Source: Panax quinquefolius (lineage: Eukaryota; Streptophyta; Magnoliopsida; Apiales; Araliaceae). Taken from it: DNA of 64,000 nt. The DNA lies in contig CM035153.1 of NCBI GenBank assembly GCA_020205615.1, positions 101,391,735 through 101,455,734 of the forward strand, given 5' to 3'. A program made the position numbers and the translations under genes. Positions 43,611 to 55,300 of this stretch are shown piece after piece. Under the pieces are notes generated by a model that was not told where the DNA came from, made no database searches, and was given only the letters and a program-made list of their open reading frames with translations. Each line of letters begins with the position of its first letter. Positions within the stretch are counted from its first letter, which is position 1.

Positions 43611-45132
43611 ATGCTAACAGCTCAAGAGGAGTTAATTAAGGAGATGGCTAGATTAGAACTCGAGATAAAAAGTCCAAGGGAGCCAGAGGGGAAATTGTTC
43701 GCAATGGAGGCTCATCTGACTCTATTGGACAAAATCAAGGAAGCACAAGGCAGTGATGAGGAATGTGTGAAGGTGAGGAAAAGAATTTCAGATGGAGAAG
43801 AGCTTAAATTCAGTATGGGGGATGATGGACTATTAAGATTGGAGAAGAGAATTTGGGTGTCAGCGGTGTCTGAATTAAAGAAAGAAATCTTGCAGGAAGC
43901 TCATAGCTCAAGTTACTCAATCCACCCGGGAAGCTCAATGATGTATCAGGATCTCTGCCAACATTATTGGTGGCCCAATATGAAAAGAGAAGTCGTAGAG
44001 TCGTCGTCGAATAAGTGTTTAACATGCCAAAGAAGTTAAGGCGAACATCGAAAACCGAAAGCGGTTACTTCAACCTTTAGAAATTCCAGAATGGAAGTGG
44101 GAGCATATCACGATGGACTTCGTAGTAGGACTTCCAACTACGCAGAAGGTTTACGATGCAGTATGGGTGATCAGTGATCGATTAACCAAGTCAGCGCATT
44201 TCTTGCCAATCAAGATCATATATACCTTGGATTAGTTGGTAAAGCTTTACATCAAAGAGATTGTTTCCAAGCACGGGGTACCTGTATCAATTGTGTCAGA
44301 TCGCGATCCGCGGTTCACAGCAAATTTTTGGAGAAGTTTTCAAGAACACATGGGAACACAACTGAGGTTGAGCACGGCCAAACAGACGGGTAAAGCGAGA
44401 GAACTATTCAAACGTTAGAGGACATGCTGAGAGCATGTGTTATGGATTTCAAAGGGAGCTGGGATGACCACCTGCCATTGGTGGAATTTTTGTACAACAA
44501 CAGTTATCACGGTGCCACCTTATGAAGCTTTATATGGAAGGAAATGAAGAACGCCATTGTTCTGGAATGAAGTGGGAGAATGATAATTGATAGGGCGATA
44601 ATTGGTGCAACAAACTGCAGATGTGATCAAAACAATACGAGCGAGGCTAGTGACGGCTCAGGATCAGCAGAAGAAATATGCAAATCAACATCGGCAACAA
44701 CGAGACTTTGACGTCGACACTTATGTGTTTTTGAAAGTGTCACCTTGGAAAGGGAAAATGAGATTTGGGAAGAAGGGAAAACTTAGTCCCAGATTCATAG
44801 GACCCTTCGAAGTGTTGAGACGAGTGGGTGAGCTAGCTTATGAAATAGCTTTACCTCCGCAGTTAGAACATATAAACAATGTGTTCCGCGTCTCAGTCTT
44901 ACGACCCTATAAGCAGGATTACAAGCATGTCATAGAGTATGAACCTATTCAGTTTTAAAAGGACTTAACCTATGAAGAGATCCCATTGCAGATAATCGAT
45001 AGAAAAGAACAAGTGTTAAGAAATAAAATAATACCTTCTGTTAAGGTAGTATGGAGGAACCACAACGCCGATGAGGCTACCTGGAAACTCGTGGAAAAAA
45101 TGATGAAAAATTACCCTAATCTTTTTGTTTGA
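43611..45132 (+). pseudogene. Integrase with chromodomain-like tail, element E
   Basis: The zinc-binding HHCC domain is visible near 43900-44030 ([12 protein letters not shown] ... KCLTC). The catalytic core shows MDFVVGLPTTQ (Asp, about 44112) and [13 protein letters not shown] (Asp, about 44300). The SERT segment with the catalytic Glu is out of frame, after a 1-base loss and TAA near 44390. The C-terminal domain (44602-44958: WKGKMRFGKKGKLSPRFIGP; HINNVFRVSVLRPYK) leads to DLTYEEIPLQIIDRKEQ and a chromodomain-like KVVWRNHNADEATWKL, ending at TGA 45132. The tail is of Tekay type. Several stops, including TAG/TAA at positions of Gln codons, make it dead. Confidence 0.85.
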
Positions 45133-45176
45133 TGTGTAATGATTCCGGGGACGGAATCCTTATAAGGGAGGGTGAA

Positions 45177-47500
45177 TGTAATATCCGAGATTTTCTATGT
45201 AATTTATGAATTATCAATAAAGGATTTTATATGAAACTTTTGGGTGATTTCATTTATTAGATGTATATGGGTTGTACATATATGTGTTATTTCAAGATAT
45301 GTGATGAGATATATTTAAATGGTTGGTTTAGTTTTATTTAACTAATTAAATTGATTAAGTAGGGAATTATTCTATTTATTACGTGACATGGTATTAAATC
45401 ATGAGCTGGAGTTCGGAGCGGAATTTAGAGATGCGGACTGCGTATTCGAGTCTGAAACGTCGAAATTAATCAGGATAGACTGTAATCACGAAAAAGTGTC
45501 ACGGTTGACTTTTTTTGAGGAAAAAGTCAACTATGAATTTCAGAGGTGAATATGACTAAACGGCTAGTCCCATGACATCCGGAACGTCGACTTTAGTAAG
45601 AATCGATATAAGGTTCATAACGTTAAACACTGAAGGGCAAAATGGTCAAAGTAATTTATTAATTGATTAATTGATTATTATAATGTTTTATTTAAGCAAG
45701 TCAGCAGCTGGTGGAACCCTTGTGACTCACGAATTGGGACAAGGGAGGGAGTATACGTATATTACATAATAGCTAAGGTGGGAGTACTTTATTTTATTCC
45801 TTAAAACCAAAATCCTTTTATTTTTTTCTAACTCCCACATTCATTTTCTCTAACTCCAATATTCTTCCTAAATTATTGTATTATTAAGTATTGTGAGTAA
45901 CTAATAATTAGAGTTGGGGGTTATGGGAGTTGGGGGTTATGGGAATCAAAAGACTCCAACAAGCTATACATATATACACGTCACTCAATAAACACAATTT
46001 TCTTTTAAGAAAATTCCACCAAGTAAGTAAACATGGAGAGAAATTGAGAGTGATAGATAGTGTGGTAGTATTCTAGAGTTTTGGGGAGTCTAAACAAGCA
46101 AGTGAGGAGGATTTTCAAAAGCTAAACAAGAAGAAATTCACATCAAGTAAGCAACTCATGAACCTTTATATGTTTTCAAGGGAAATAGCTAGAAAATGCC
46201 TCTTAGTAGTCAATTTGTTCAAAGCATGGTAATTTAGTGAGTTGGTTTATTGTAACATGTTCATATATGTAGGTAGAACTGATTTGGACAGTAGGAGTCA
46301 AGCCTATGCATGCTAGAATCAAAATCACAAATTTTTTTAAAGTTGGTTGAATGTGAAATCTGTGATTTTTGGGTTTTTCGGAGCCTCGGAATCATGGTTT
46401 ATATGACTCGATTAGCGTATGTAATAATTTTATAAAATAGAATGTAGTATGAAGTCTAATCTGGCCCAAATTTTGTGTGAATCAGAGTTATAATGATAAA
46501 GATATGAAAATCATAAGCAAGCATGTTCATAATAGAATCTGCAGAAAATCTGAAATTTCCAAATTTTTTCAATGTATAAACTAGTGTTGGCACGCTTTTC
46601 TATGCAGTTGGTTTGTGGTCTTAGCATGCTAATTTTATGAATGTTATATTTTTGTAAAATACCTTGTTGTATGAAGTTTATTGTGTCCAAGTATCATGGT
46701 TATATCATCTTTAGATTAGTGGGAATAAAATCGCAAAAGTGGCTGCAAAAAACAAAAATTTGATGTCTTTCTTAGAACTGTTTGGATCAGTCTGTTTCGG
46801 GGACATTTCCGTCCACTGTTTTGTACTATAAAAATTCTGGAAAAATTTGGAGTATTAATATAAGAAGATATGAAGGTCCTGTAAAAAATTGAGAATTTTT
46901 GGCCATACGGTTTGAGAGTTATGGATTTTACGGTTAAGGACACTTTTTGAGAAGATACCTGAATAACTCTCTGTGTATAAGTCTAAAAATTACAAAATAT
47001 TTACTAAAAGTACATGTGTATAACAGGAGTTAACCCTGAAAATTTCAGAATTTTTGGAGCTAATCTTGATTTATGAAAATTCTGAGAATATTTGGCTATT
47101 ATGGACTATTTAAAAATAGTAGATTGATTTTAAAATTTTTGGGAAAAATATATGTTCAATGTGGGACTATATTCTACACAATCCCAGAAAAGAAATATTT
47201 TTGAGACTGATTTGGTATTTTTCATATAAATGATGTTATATAGATATATGAATTTAATTATATATGTGATGTCATAATTATGAAAAATGAGATTTTTCGA
47301 CTTGAGACCCTTAAGCGTATTTTATGCAGATTTTTGGTAGAGTTTTGGTCCGAAAAATGTCATAAATTTATGTTTCTCAGTTTTTTATTTAACCACGTGG
47401 CCTATACGTAGCAATATGTTATGTAATTGAATTGTATTTGAATACGTATGAGTTTAATCGTCTTTTTAAAATAAAAGGGAACCATTACACTTCAAAGTGG
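45177..47500 (+). mobile_element. 3' LTR of element E, truncated
   Basis: It begins TGTAATATCCGAG after the purine stretch AAGGGAGGGTGAA. It is AT-rich and has no gene. A duplicated GAGTTGGGGGTTATGGGA lies near 45910-45950. Near 45958-46150 there are A/T-rich promoter-like sequence and a GA-rich leader. The right end is lost where the B1' fragment starts, around 47500. Confidence 0.6.
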
Positions 47501-47792
47501 TGTTCAAGAACCAAATTGCTTAACGTGTCACATGTGAATATGTTACGTGAAGGGCTAGTAGATAGCAGTAATTGTAGAAGACGTGTAAAATCCCAAATTT
47601 TACGAATAAAGATTTAATTTTCTCGAAATATTTTTTTGAATATTATGGTGTGAATTTGAGATTATGTTATAGTTGTGGGTGGTATTTATAAATTTTGCAA
47701 AGTATGCAAGTTGTTATATAATATTCGATTGGTCGGGGAATATTCATTTTAGCAGGGAATATTCGTACAACGACACAATCATTGGTAGACCC
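47501..47792 (+). mobile_element. Element B1': integrase tail remnant and LTR start, invaded by B2
   Basis: 47533-47560 reads NVSHVNMLRE, a decayed form of the NVFHVSMLRK integrase segment. Then an LTR starts TGTAAAATCCCAAATTTTACG at 47584. It matches the B1 LTR (5710 on) for 200 bp, to ATTGGTAGACC, where element B2 interrupts it. In B1 the next bases are CCACAATGTAATT (about 5918), so these are expected on the far side of B2. Confidence 0.65.
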
Positions 47793-49126
47793 TATAAGAC
47801 CCCGAATTTTTTTTAAATAAAATTGAATTTCCTTTATTTATTATTTTGAAATAGTAAGGGTTTATTTGACTAATGTGGTTAGTTATGGGTAAAATGCGCA
47901 AATATTTTTAAATAAGCAAGTGGTTATAAAATATTCATTGTTGTCGGGGAATATTCGTTTGGTCGTGGAATATTCTTCATTGTTGGGGAATATTAAATGC
48001 GATGGCGCTGACCTTATTGTAGGCCCATAACGAAAAGCGATTGGATGAAGAAAATGACAAGTATAAGTTGTTTATAAATAACGACGTAGTTGTTATCGTT
48101 AATACTGTTGGAATACTCAGTGGTTAAAATACAGTAGCACACGGTATTGAACCAATTATTGATTCTTACGTAAGAAGGCACTACTCAATATTTGTTATAG
48201 TAATTACTGTTCAATATTTTATTTTATTGATTCAATAATTGCTACATTAATATTTTATATTATTGTTGTTTCAAAGAATAATCACTACACAAAGATTTTC
48301 CTTTATCGGATCAATAATTCATATTATTTGAAAAATATTATTAGATAGCATTATTGGCAATGTCTAGAAAGTTCTCATCTAAGGAGAGGTTTGGTCACCT
48401 AATTGCTGCGCTTGGTCGGAGAAATTTTTATTGGAAAGCCCCTCTTTTCCTGGAGCTATGCAGTTTGTCATTATTGTGATTCTCAGAATATTATTTGTGA
48501 ATAATTAATTATTGATTTATATGATAAGGAAAATATTCATTTTATGTTGATATAGATGGAGAAAAATTTTAATATGACAATTGTTGAAATTTGATATTTT
48601 ATCTTTTTCTGATAAAATAATTCATTTAAATATACTATTATATTTTAATAATATAATAATGGTGATAATTTTACAATAAATGTGGGATATATGGGTATAT
48701 GAGGAGGAAGAATATTTTTGTTACAATAAATATTAAAAACATGTTTTTCATGTTTGTGGACCCCATTTCTTGACTGAAATTTGATTATAGCTTGTAAAAT
48801 CGACCGTTTGTGGATTTCGGTCAATTTCTGTTTGTAATTTGGAAAAGCTTTCTCCTGTAAAGTTGTAGAGAATGGAATTTCCTATGAAAAGGATATAAGG
48901 TTTGATTTTTTCTTATAAAGGGCTATTTATTATGAATTATTGAAGTTCCAAAGTTCCAGAATAATTGATTTTTGAAGTTTTAAATATTTTTTAAAAGAAA
49001 AATGTTTTTTTCATTTATGGGGCATGTGTTAAATGGTTAAAATCAGCTGGTGGTGTGCTTAGGAATTTAGTTTATAAATAAAATTATTATATTAAATTTT
49101 CTGCTTTGGTGTTCTAAGCATTTTCC

Positions 49127-49135
49127 TATAAATAG
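49127..49135 (+). promoter_or_regulatory. TATA box in B2 5' LTR
   Basis: TATAAATAG preceded by TTTTCC, conserved in the 3' LTR (about 62658) and at the same relative place in the D LTR. Confidence 0.55.
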
Positions 49136-49402
49136 GGTGCTTAGGTTAGAATTGAAAATCACACCAAAAACTGAAGTTTTCTCTCTATATTATCGAGCGT
49201 ATTCTTGTGAGTATTTTGATATCATGAGTGTTGCTATACGGTGCAAGTTTCCTTCAACGTTATATCTGATATTCCAGCCAGAAGTACTATTCTTTTGAGG
49301 TAAGGGATGTTATTTTTTTAAGAAATGATATTATTTCTTTCAATATCATTATGCCGGAATATTGGTAAGATTTTTTCTTGTGAAATTATGATATTTTCAT
49401 GT

Positions 49403-49640
49403 CGGAGTTACTATTCACGAGTTACAATTCATGAGTTACTATTCACGAGTTATTATTCATGAGTTATTATTCACAAGTTACTATTCATGAGTTACTATTC
49501 ACGAGTTACTATTCACAAGTACTATTCACGAAGCATGAAGATTTTTCTTGTGAAATTTCTACCTTTTAGTGTAGGAGTTACTATTCACGTATACGTTACT
49601 ATTCATGTATACGGCACTATTCATAAATACGACACTATTC
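49403..49640. repeat. Tandem repeats of about 15 bp, GAGTTACTATTCAC/T
   Basis: Thirteen or so tandem units of 13-16 bp with the core TTACTATTCA and a variable A-C/T-G-A/AG joint. A second patch near 49580-49640 carries GTATACG instead. The 3' LTR has the same array at about 62938-63143 with a different unit number, so the array changes in length. Confidence 0.8.
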
Positions 49641-49882
49641 ACAAAAAAATTAAATTTTCTTTTCTGTGTCCAAGATTGTCTATTATGGTTCCTATCATTG
49701 ATTGGATCTATGTTTTGATCTTTATTTTTGAATTCTTCTCCACAATAGTTTATTATGGAGTATTTTTGAACTTGGAATGTTTAAAATACGAATCCTTAAA
49801 ATTTATTCTTTTGTTTCACTGGATTCACTTTCTTTAAAATATTTTTCATCATCCTCAGTCCTAAATGATGATATAACTGAAT

Positions 49883-50010
49883 ATCTTTGGCCTGTAGTGC
49901 AAAGATGAATGATTTCTTGATGAATATCTTTGGCCCGTAGTGCAAAGATGAACAGGTGTTGAGATGAACATGACCGACTGATTAATATCTTTGGCCTGTA
50001 GTACAAAGAT
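49883..50010. repeat. Three ATCTTTG/CAAAGAT hairpins with GCCYGTAGTG loop, B2 LTR
   Basis: Perfect 7-bp arms at 49883-49889/49900-49906, 49926-49932/49943-49949 and 49987-49993/50004-50010. Loops are GCCTGTAGTG, GCCCGTAGTG and GCCTGTAGTA. The 3' LTR repeats them at about 63383-63510. The loop matches the D array. Confidence 0.85.
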
Positions 50011-50610
50011 GACTATTTGATTCAAGATGTATATTGATTGATGTTACAGGGATAAAATATTGATGATGGACTTTTAAATTCATAAATGATAGTAGATTTC
50101 ATTCTCTACTTAACTCTTCTAATGAATTGTTGTTTCCGCTGTAGTTGTTGATCTAAAACTTGTTGTCTATTGTATTCTATCATATTTTTCCCTGTTGAGG
50201 ACTAACGATAATTTGTTGTACATTATCTTAGTCATAATATCCTCTACTGGGCTAGTTGAGCTCACCCTTTTCCTTTTTGTTCCATTTTTCTTCTCAGGAG
50301 GCGAGAATATAGCAGCACAAGAAATTAACCCTCTCTCCTCCCTTCTCTCTAAAAAAAAAAAATGCTCTCCCTTCTCTCTAAAAAACCGTGGGTTTTATTT
50401 CCATACCCATAAATTTCTATTCTGCCGTCCTTCCTATTCTTACCGTTACCTTTTCATAAACCTTTTCTTTCCCCCTTTTGGTTCCCGCTTCCTCTACCTA
50501 CTTTCTCCATCCTCACCTATTTTTTCTGTTTTCTCCTTCTGCTATTTCCGGCAGTTCTCTCCTTTCAGCTCCGGCCATCTTTGCAACCTTTCTTTCCCTA
50601 ATCTCTTAGC

Positions 50611-52306
50611 ATGGTCGACCACTCGCATCTCTCTGCTGGGAACTCTGAGTCTAGCGTCTCCCGTGATCTTTTTGCCGATTATAGGATTTCAAACCCAAAT
50701 TCTCCTAAGATTGCTGAATCGGAGCTTGCTCCTCATCCCCCTCCTACTGATCTTGCTGTGGATTCGGATGGTTCGTCTGCCAATAGTGATTTGGGCAACC
50801 GTATGGGCCTCGGGCATAGGTCTGAAATGAAGGAAATATTCGCTGCTGCCCAAAATTTCTCCTCTCAGGATAGAATTTCAGCTGCAGATGAAAGGCGTAA
50901 AAATCAAAAGTTATTGGATTTTCTTGTAGCCCATGGTTTCTCCGTTAAAGAGTTAAATGAATTTTCAACCACCGGTGTCCTGCATAGGGATGATAATGAT
51001 CTCAATATTTTTGACAAAAGTTTGCTGAAAGCTAACATTTCTACTGATGTGGATGCTGCTCTTCTTGTTCATGTGCCTAACTCCACTCCGATTGCTGAGA
51101 AGCCCAACACATTGGATTGTCCTCCTTTACAACCTGCTAAGGTTGTTGCCTCCCTCACAGACAACCCCCGTTCCTCTGATAAGCCCTCTTGGAGTGAGGT
51201 TGTTGCGAATGATGCTCTTAGGAAGCCTACTTTAAAAAATTTTTCCCCCGTCCGAAGCTGAAGGCCTTCTCTCCATTAGACCTCTGCCGCAGGTACTAAA
51301 AAAGGGGCGTGACCTGTGGTGCAATAGCCTTGTGGGCTATTTTCTTCACTCAAAGCTCCCTTTCAAGGTAGTGGAGCCTATTATTCAAAAACTTTGGGGC
51401 TCGTTGGGTTTATCTAAAGTGCTCCTGCATGAAAAAGGGTATTACATTTTCAAATTCAACTCAGCTGAAGCTCGCGAAAACATCCTTGCTATGGGCCCTT
51501 GGTATATCTCAAACAAGCAAATCTTGTTGAAGAAATGGAAGGAGGGTATTGACATTACTAGAGAGGCTTGCTCTAAAGCCCCTATCTGGGTAAAATTTCA
51601 TGGCATTCCTCTCTCTTATTGGACAGCCGAAGGTCTTAGCTACATTGCTAGTGGGGATGGGGAATCCACTTTTCTTGGATAAAGTCACGGAAAGACTCGA
51701 CCCTCTTCCTTATGCTCAGATTTGTGTGGAAATTGATGTTGCGGTTCTTTGCCCTCCTCTCCTGTTATTATTTTGAATGAAGATGAGCATGAGGAACGAT
51801 CAGTGGATGTCACAGTTGAATATCAGAACAGACCCCCATCATGCTCGGTTTGCAAAACTTTTGGGCACTCTCTGATTAAATGTCCGAACTTCAACTATCA
51901 ATGGGTTCCAAAATCCTCCACTAAAGCTGCTGTTGGCCCTGGTCCTTCTTCCTCTACTGCTGCAGTTCCCTCTAATGTCACCTCTCCCTCTGAGGCTTCT
52001 GAAGAGGGCTGGACTATTATTGCCCAGAAAAATCCCCCTGCCTTGGTTTCCCCCTCTATCCCTTTGAATCCTCCCTCCCCTTCTCCTATGACTGCTAGTA
52101 ATCCTTTCGCAGCCTTGGTGGATCCGGACTGCATTTCCCTAGACTGCAACTCTTTGCCACCCCTTCTAAACCCTCTTACTGATAAACTCAAAATCGTTAA
52201 CGAAAAGGAAGGCAGAGATCTTAAGCTGAAAGCAAAGGCTGAGGTTGTTGGTTCTCCTTCTGCCAAAAGGAGGAACAAAGGTAGGGGGAGAAACTCCCCT
52301 CCCTAA
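50611..52306 (+). pseudogene. LINE ORF1: DUF4283 and CCHC zinc-knuckle protein, frameshifted
   Basis: ATG 50611 opens 216 codons (Ser/Pro-rich start, a coiled region, KPSWSEVVAND at about 51181) before a frameshift near 51245. The DUF4283 region is in another frame at 51332-51660 (FKVVEPIIQKLWGSLGLSKV; WVKFHGIPLSYWTAEGLSYI). After a further frameshift the zinc knuckle CSVCKTFGHSLIKC is at about 51844-51885, followed by a Ser/Pro-rich tail and a basic end (AKRRNKGRGRN) with the stop at 52306. ORF1 proteins coat LINE RNA. The N-terminus seen here is missing in the minus-strand copy. Confidence 0.85.
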
Positions 52307-52320
52307 TTCTCTATCTTTTA

Positions 52321-55300
52321 TGTCTAAGCTCTGTTCCTATAATGTTAGAGGTTTAAATAAGTCTCAAAAACAGGCTGATGTTCATGCCTTTTTGTTGGAC
52401 AATCATATATCTTTTGTTGGCCTTGTGGAAACTGTTAGGTTTGTAATATTCATAACGCAATCAAATTGCATAAAAAGTGCGGAAGCGTAGAAAATCAGAG
52501 TTTAAAAAAAATTTACAAACCATATACCCGGATCACCCTTTATGCATAATTATTATTTAAACGAAAAGATAAAGAATAAATCATACCCTTGAAGATCGAG
52601 CTTCCTCAGGTACAAGTTCACCTCCAAATCCTTTCGCGTTCAATCTTGAATCCACCGGGTTTGGTTCCTTCCTTTGATCAACGTTAGCCACCCAAATGTT
52701 TGGCCTCTAGAGGTGATCCACCAAGGAAGAAGAAAATTCAAGAAGAAGGGTGGTTGGCTAAACCCTAGTTTTTCTATCTCTATAGAAAAGGCATACTCCC
52801 AACAACTTGGAATTATGTCTGTTGAAAAAGTCAACAACCCATACCATCCATAATAAGACTCTTCTTATTTATAGATGTGGGCAACCCATCTTAACAATTA
52901 AGGAATTGGGTTTTATTTAATTAATTAAATTCTTTTAATTAATTAATCTCCCTAATCTTATTAGGGATAATTAATTAAACTCCTTTAACTAATTTTCCTT
53001 CCTAATCAAATTAGGAATATTTGAGAGTACTTATATTAAATTAATTCCTAAACTCTTTTAGAAATTAAAATAATAATAATTGTAATAATATTAATAAGAC
53101 TCCTCTTATTAATTTATATTTAATATTTCTAAAATATTAAATAATAAATATTAAGCTATTTAATTTATTCTATCACCATAGATTAAATTAAATATACTTA
53201 ACATATTATTACGATTATGCCATTAACTTCTTAAATAATTATTCTTCCTTTTATGGTGTGACCCTTTAGGTTCTCCATATTAAACCTAGGTTGTGAATAA
53301 ACTAATTAGAATAATTCTAATCTTATTTAAATAAATTAATTAAACAATTAATTTATTTAAATAATATTTATTCTACAATAGGGATAAGCCTCCCCAGCGA
53401 TCAACGACTTTCCGGATAATATAGATTTCAACATTAATCATAAAAGAACCTTTGAGTAAATAGTTACCGTACAATTCAATCCTTCCACCATACAATGTCC
53501 CAATTAAATATAAGACATGGAATTACTGTCAAGTCTTATTTTATTTAATTATATGTATTTCGATCCTTAAATGCACAACTCAAAAAATGCAAATTAGAAA
53601 CTTCCTTCTAATTTCATTCTGCCTTGGCCAAGGACTTCTGGGTTGTCATTTATCGAATCACATAGAACATTTCTCTTCTTTTATTAGAAGTGGTAGATTC
53701 TTTATTGATCATACATTATCTCCATGTACAACTTATTATACCCAAGCATACCCTTTGATATACCCTAAGGGTCTTAAGGAATAAGTCAAAGTATAACTCA
53801 TCATACACAAGATACTATAATGATCTCAAGTCCAAGGATTACTTGTACTACTATCACTACAGAAAATTCCTATTGACGGTGCAAATAAAACTCCATTAGG
53901 TATTCCTTAGCGAGCCACGTTCGATGAACTTATTCTCTAATAAGCACCTACATACTTGCTTTAGTGTCTCCACACAAATGATCATGAGATCAATCATCCT
54001 CATCCAATGAAAAGTTAACGTATGTACCAATCTATCCGGATTCACTAATCCCCAATTTAGTAATCCAACGATTGGGAACTATTTTAGTTTTAAGCTTTCT
54101 AAGAATTTAGATCTCATTAGAATGATCATCATCATTATTCTAAAAGCATTGTTTAAAACTATGGGTTTATCACATATTATAAAACAGCATCATGTAGATA
54201 ATTAATAGCCTTTAATAAATTAATACTTTTTATTAATAAATGAATAAGATTGTTACAAAGTACATGCTTTATCATCAAACATGATTGGCTTGTGTGCATA
54301 CTACTTTCAGAAACTAGAGTCAAATGTCACAAATCCAGGGCTATTTCCTCTAATCTTTTTGCTCATTGGAACTGGGTTTTTAATTATGATTATCACGACA
54401 ATGGTAGAATATGGGTTGGGTTGGGATCCCGCTTTCTTTGGATTTCATTGTGTTGCACAAATCTTCCCAGCTTATACATTGTGAATTAAATTTGGTTGGA
54501 TCTGTTGATACCTTCTTGGTTACTATCGTCTACGGTCTTAACACTCCCTCTGAGCGTAAGCAGTTATGGCATGAGCTTTCTTCCCTCGCAAATTCCATCA
54601 GCTCTAGATGGTGTGTTCTAGGGGACTTTAATGAAATTTGCAGCCTTGATGAATCGCAGGGGGGTAACGACATGTGGTCAGATGGAATGTCCGACTTTAA
54701 ATCATGTCTTGAACAAGCAGGTCTGGATGACATTAGAGTCATTGGTCCTTACTTCACTTGGTGGAACTCTCGAGGATAGAACTATTTCTCGTAAGTTTGG
54801 ACGGAGCTCTTGGGAATGCGAGAATGGTTCACTCAAATGCCTCACTCTCTGGCTACCTTTGGGGCTAGAGGGTTCTCTGATCATAATCCCATTTTTTTGT
54901 CTACTGGTCTCCCTACTCCCAAATCCTTCAAGCCTTTTCAATTTTTCAATCATCTTACCCTATTGGATGGTTACGAGGAGGTAGTTTCCCAATCTTGGGC
55001 TATGAATATCATTGGCTCCCTCTTTTTGTTCTTGCGGAAAAGCTTGGAGAGACCAAACGAGCTCTTATTGATCTGAACAAGCAACAGGGCTCTGCTGTTA
55101 CAAACGTCCAAATGGCTAGGCAAGCTCTTCATGCTCTTCAAATGACCATTCAACTGTCTAATTCTCCTATTTCCCCGAAAAATTTTGATCTTCAGAGGAA
55201 ACTTACCAAGGATTTATGGGATGCCCTCACTATAGAAGAGCAACTTCTTCAACAAAAATCCAGAATTCAATGGCTCTCCTTAGGGGATAAAAACACCAAA

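Larger units (their letters stand above)
49300..50297 (+). other. Putative leader intron in B2 5' LTR
   Basis: Donor TTGAG|GTAAGGG (GT at 49300) and acceptor CCATTTTTCTTCTCAG (ending 50297) with a strong pyrimidine tract. The 3' LTR has the same sites (GAG|GTAATGG at 62833; acceptor about 63798). Splicing is inferred. It would remove the tandem repeats and hairpins described separately. Confidence 0.4.
47793..50315 (+). mobile_element. 5' LTR of gypsy element B2, first part
   Basis: It starts TATAAGACCCCG, where the 3' LTR has TGTAAGACCCCG (61333). It is highly similar to 61333-63816 throughout. It contains the 100-bp block shared with B1 and D (48359-48460), a TATA box (49127), a splice-donor-like site (49300), an array of GTTACTATTCAC-type repeats and three GGCCCGTAGTG-loop hairpins. 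It is cut at 50315 by a LINE and resumes at 57987. Confidence 0.85.

Noticed and set aside
50195..50830. Long hydrophobic open frame spanning the B2 LTR end and LINE leader
   Set aside because: It crosses the LTR/LINE insertion junction and overlaps LINE ORF1 in another frame. The hydrophobic composition comes from CT-rich leader DNA.
53587..53784. Open frame inside the solo LTR as a gene
   Set aside because: 65 codons, no domain, within AT-rich LTR sequence; most likely chance.
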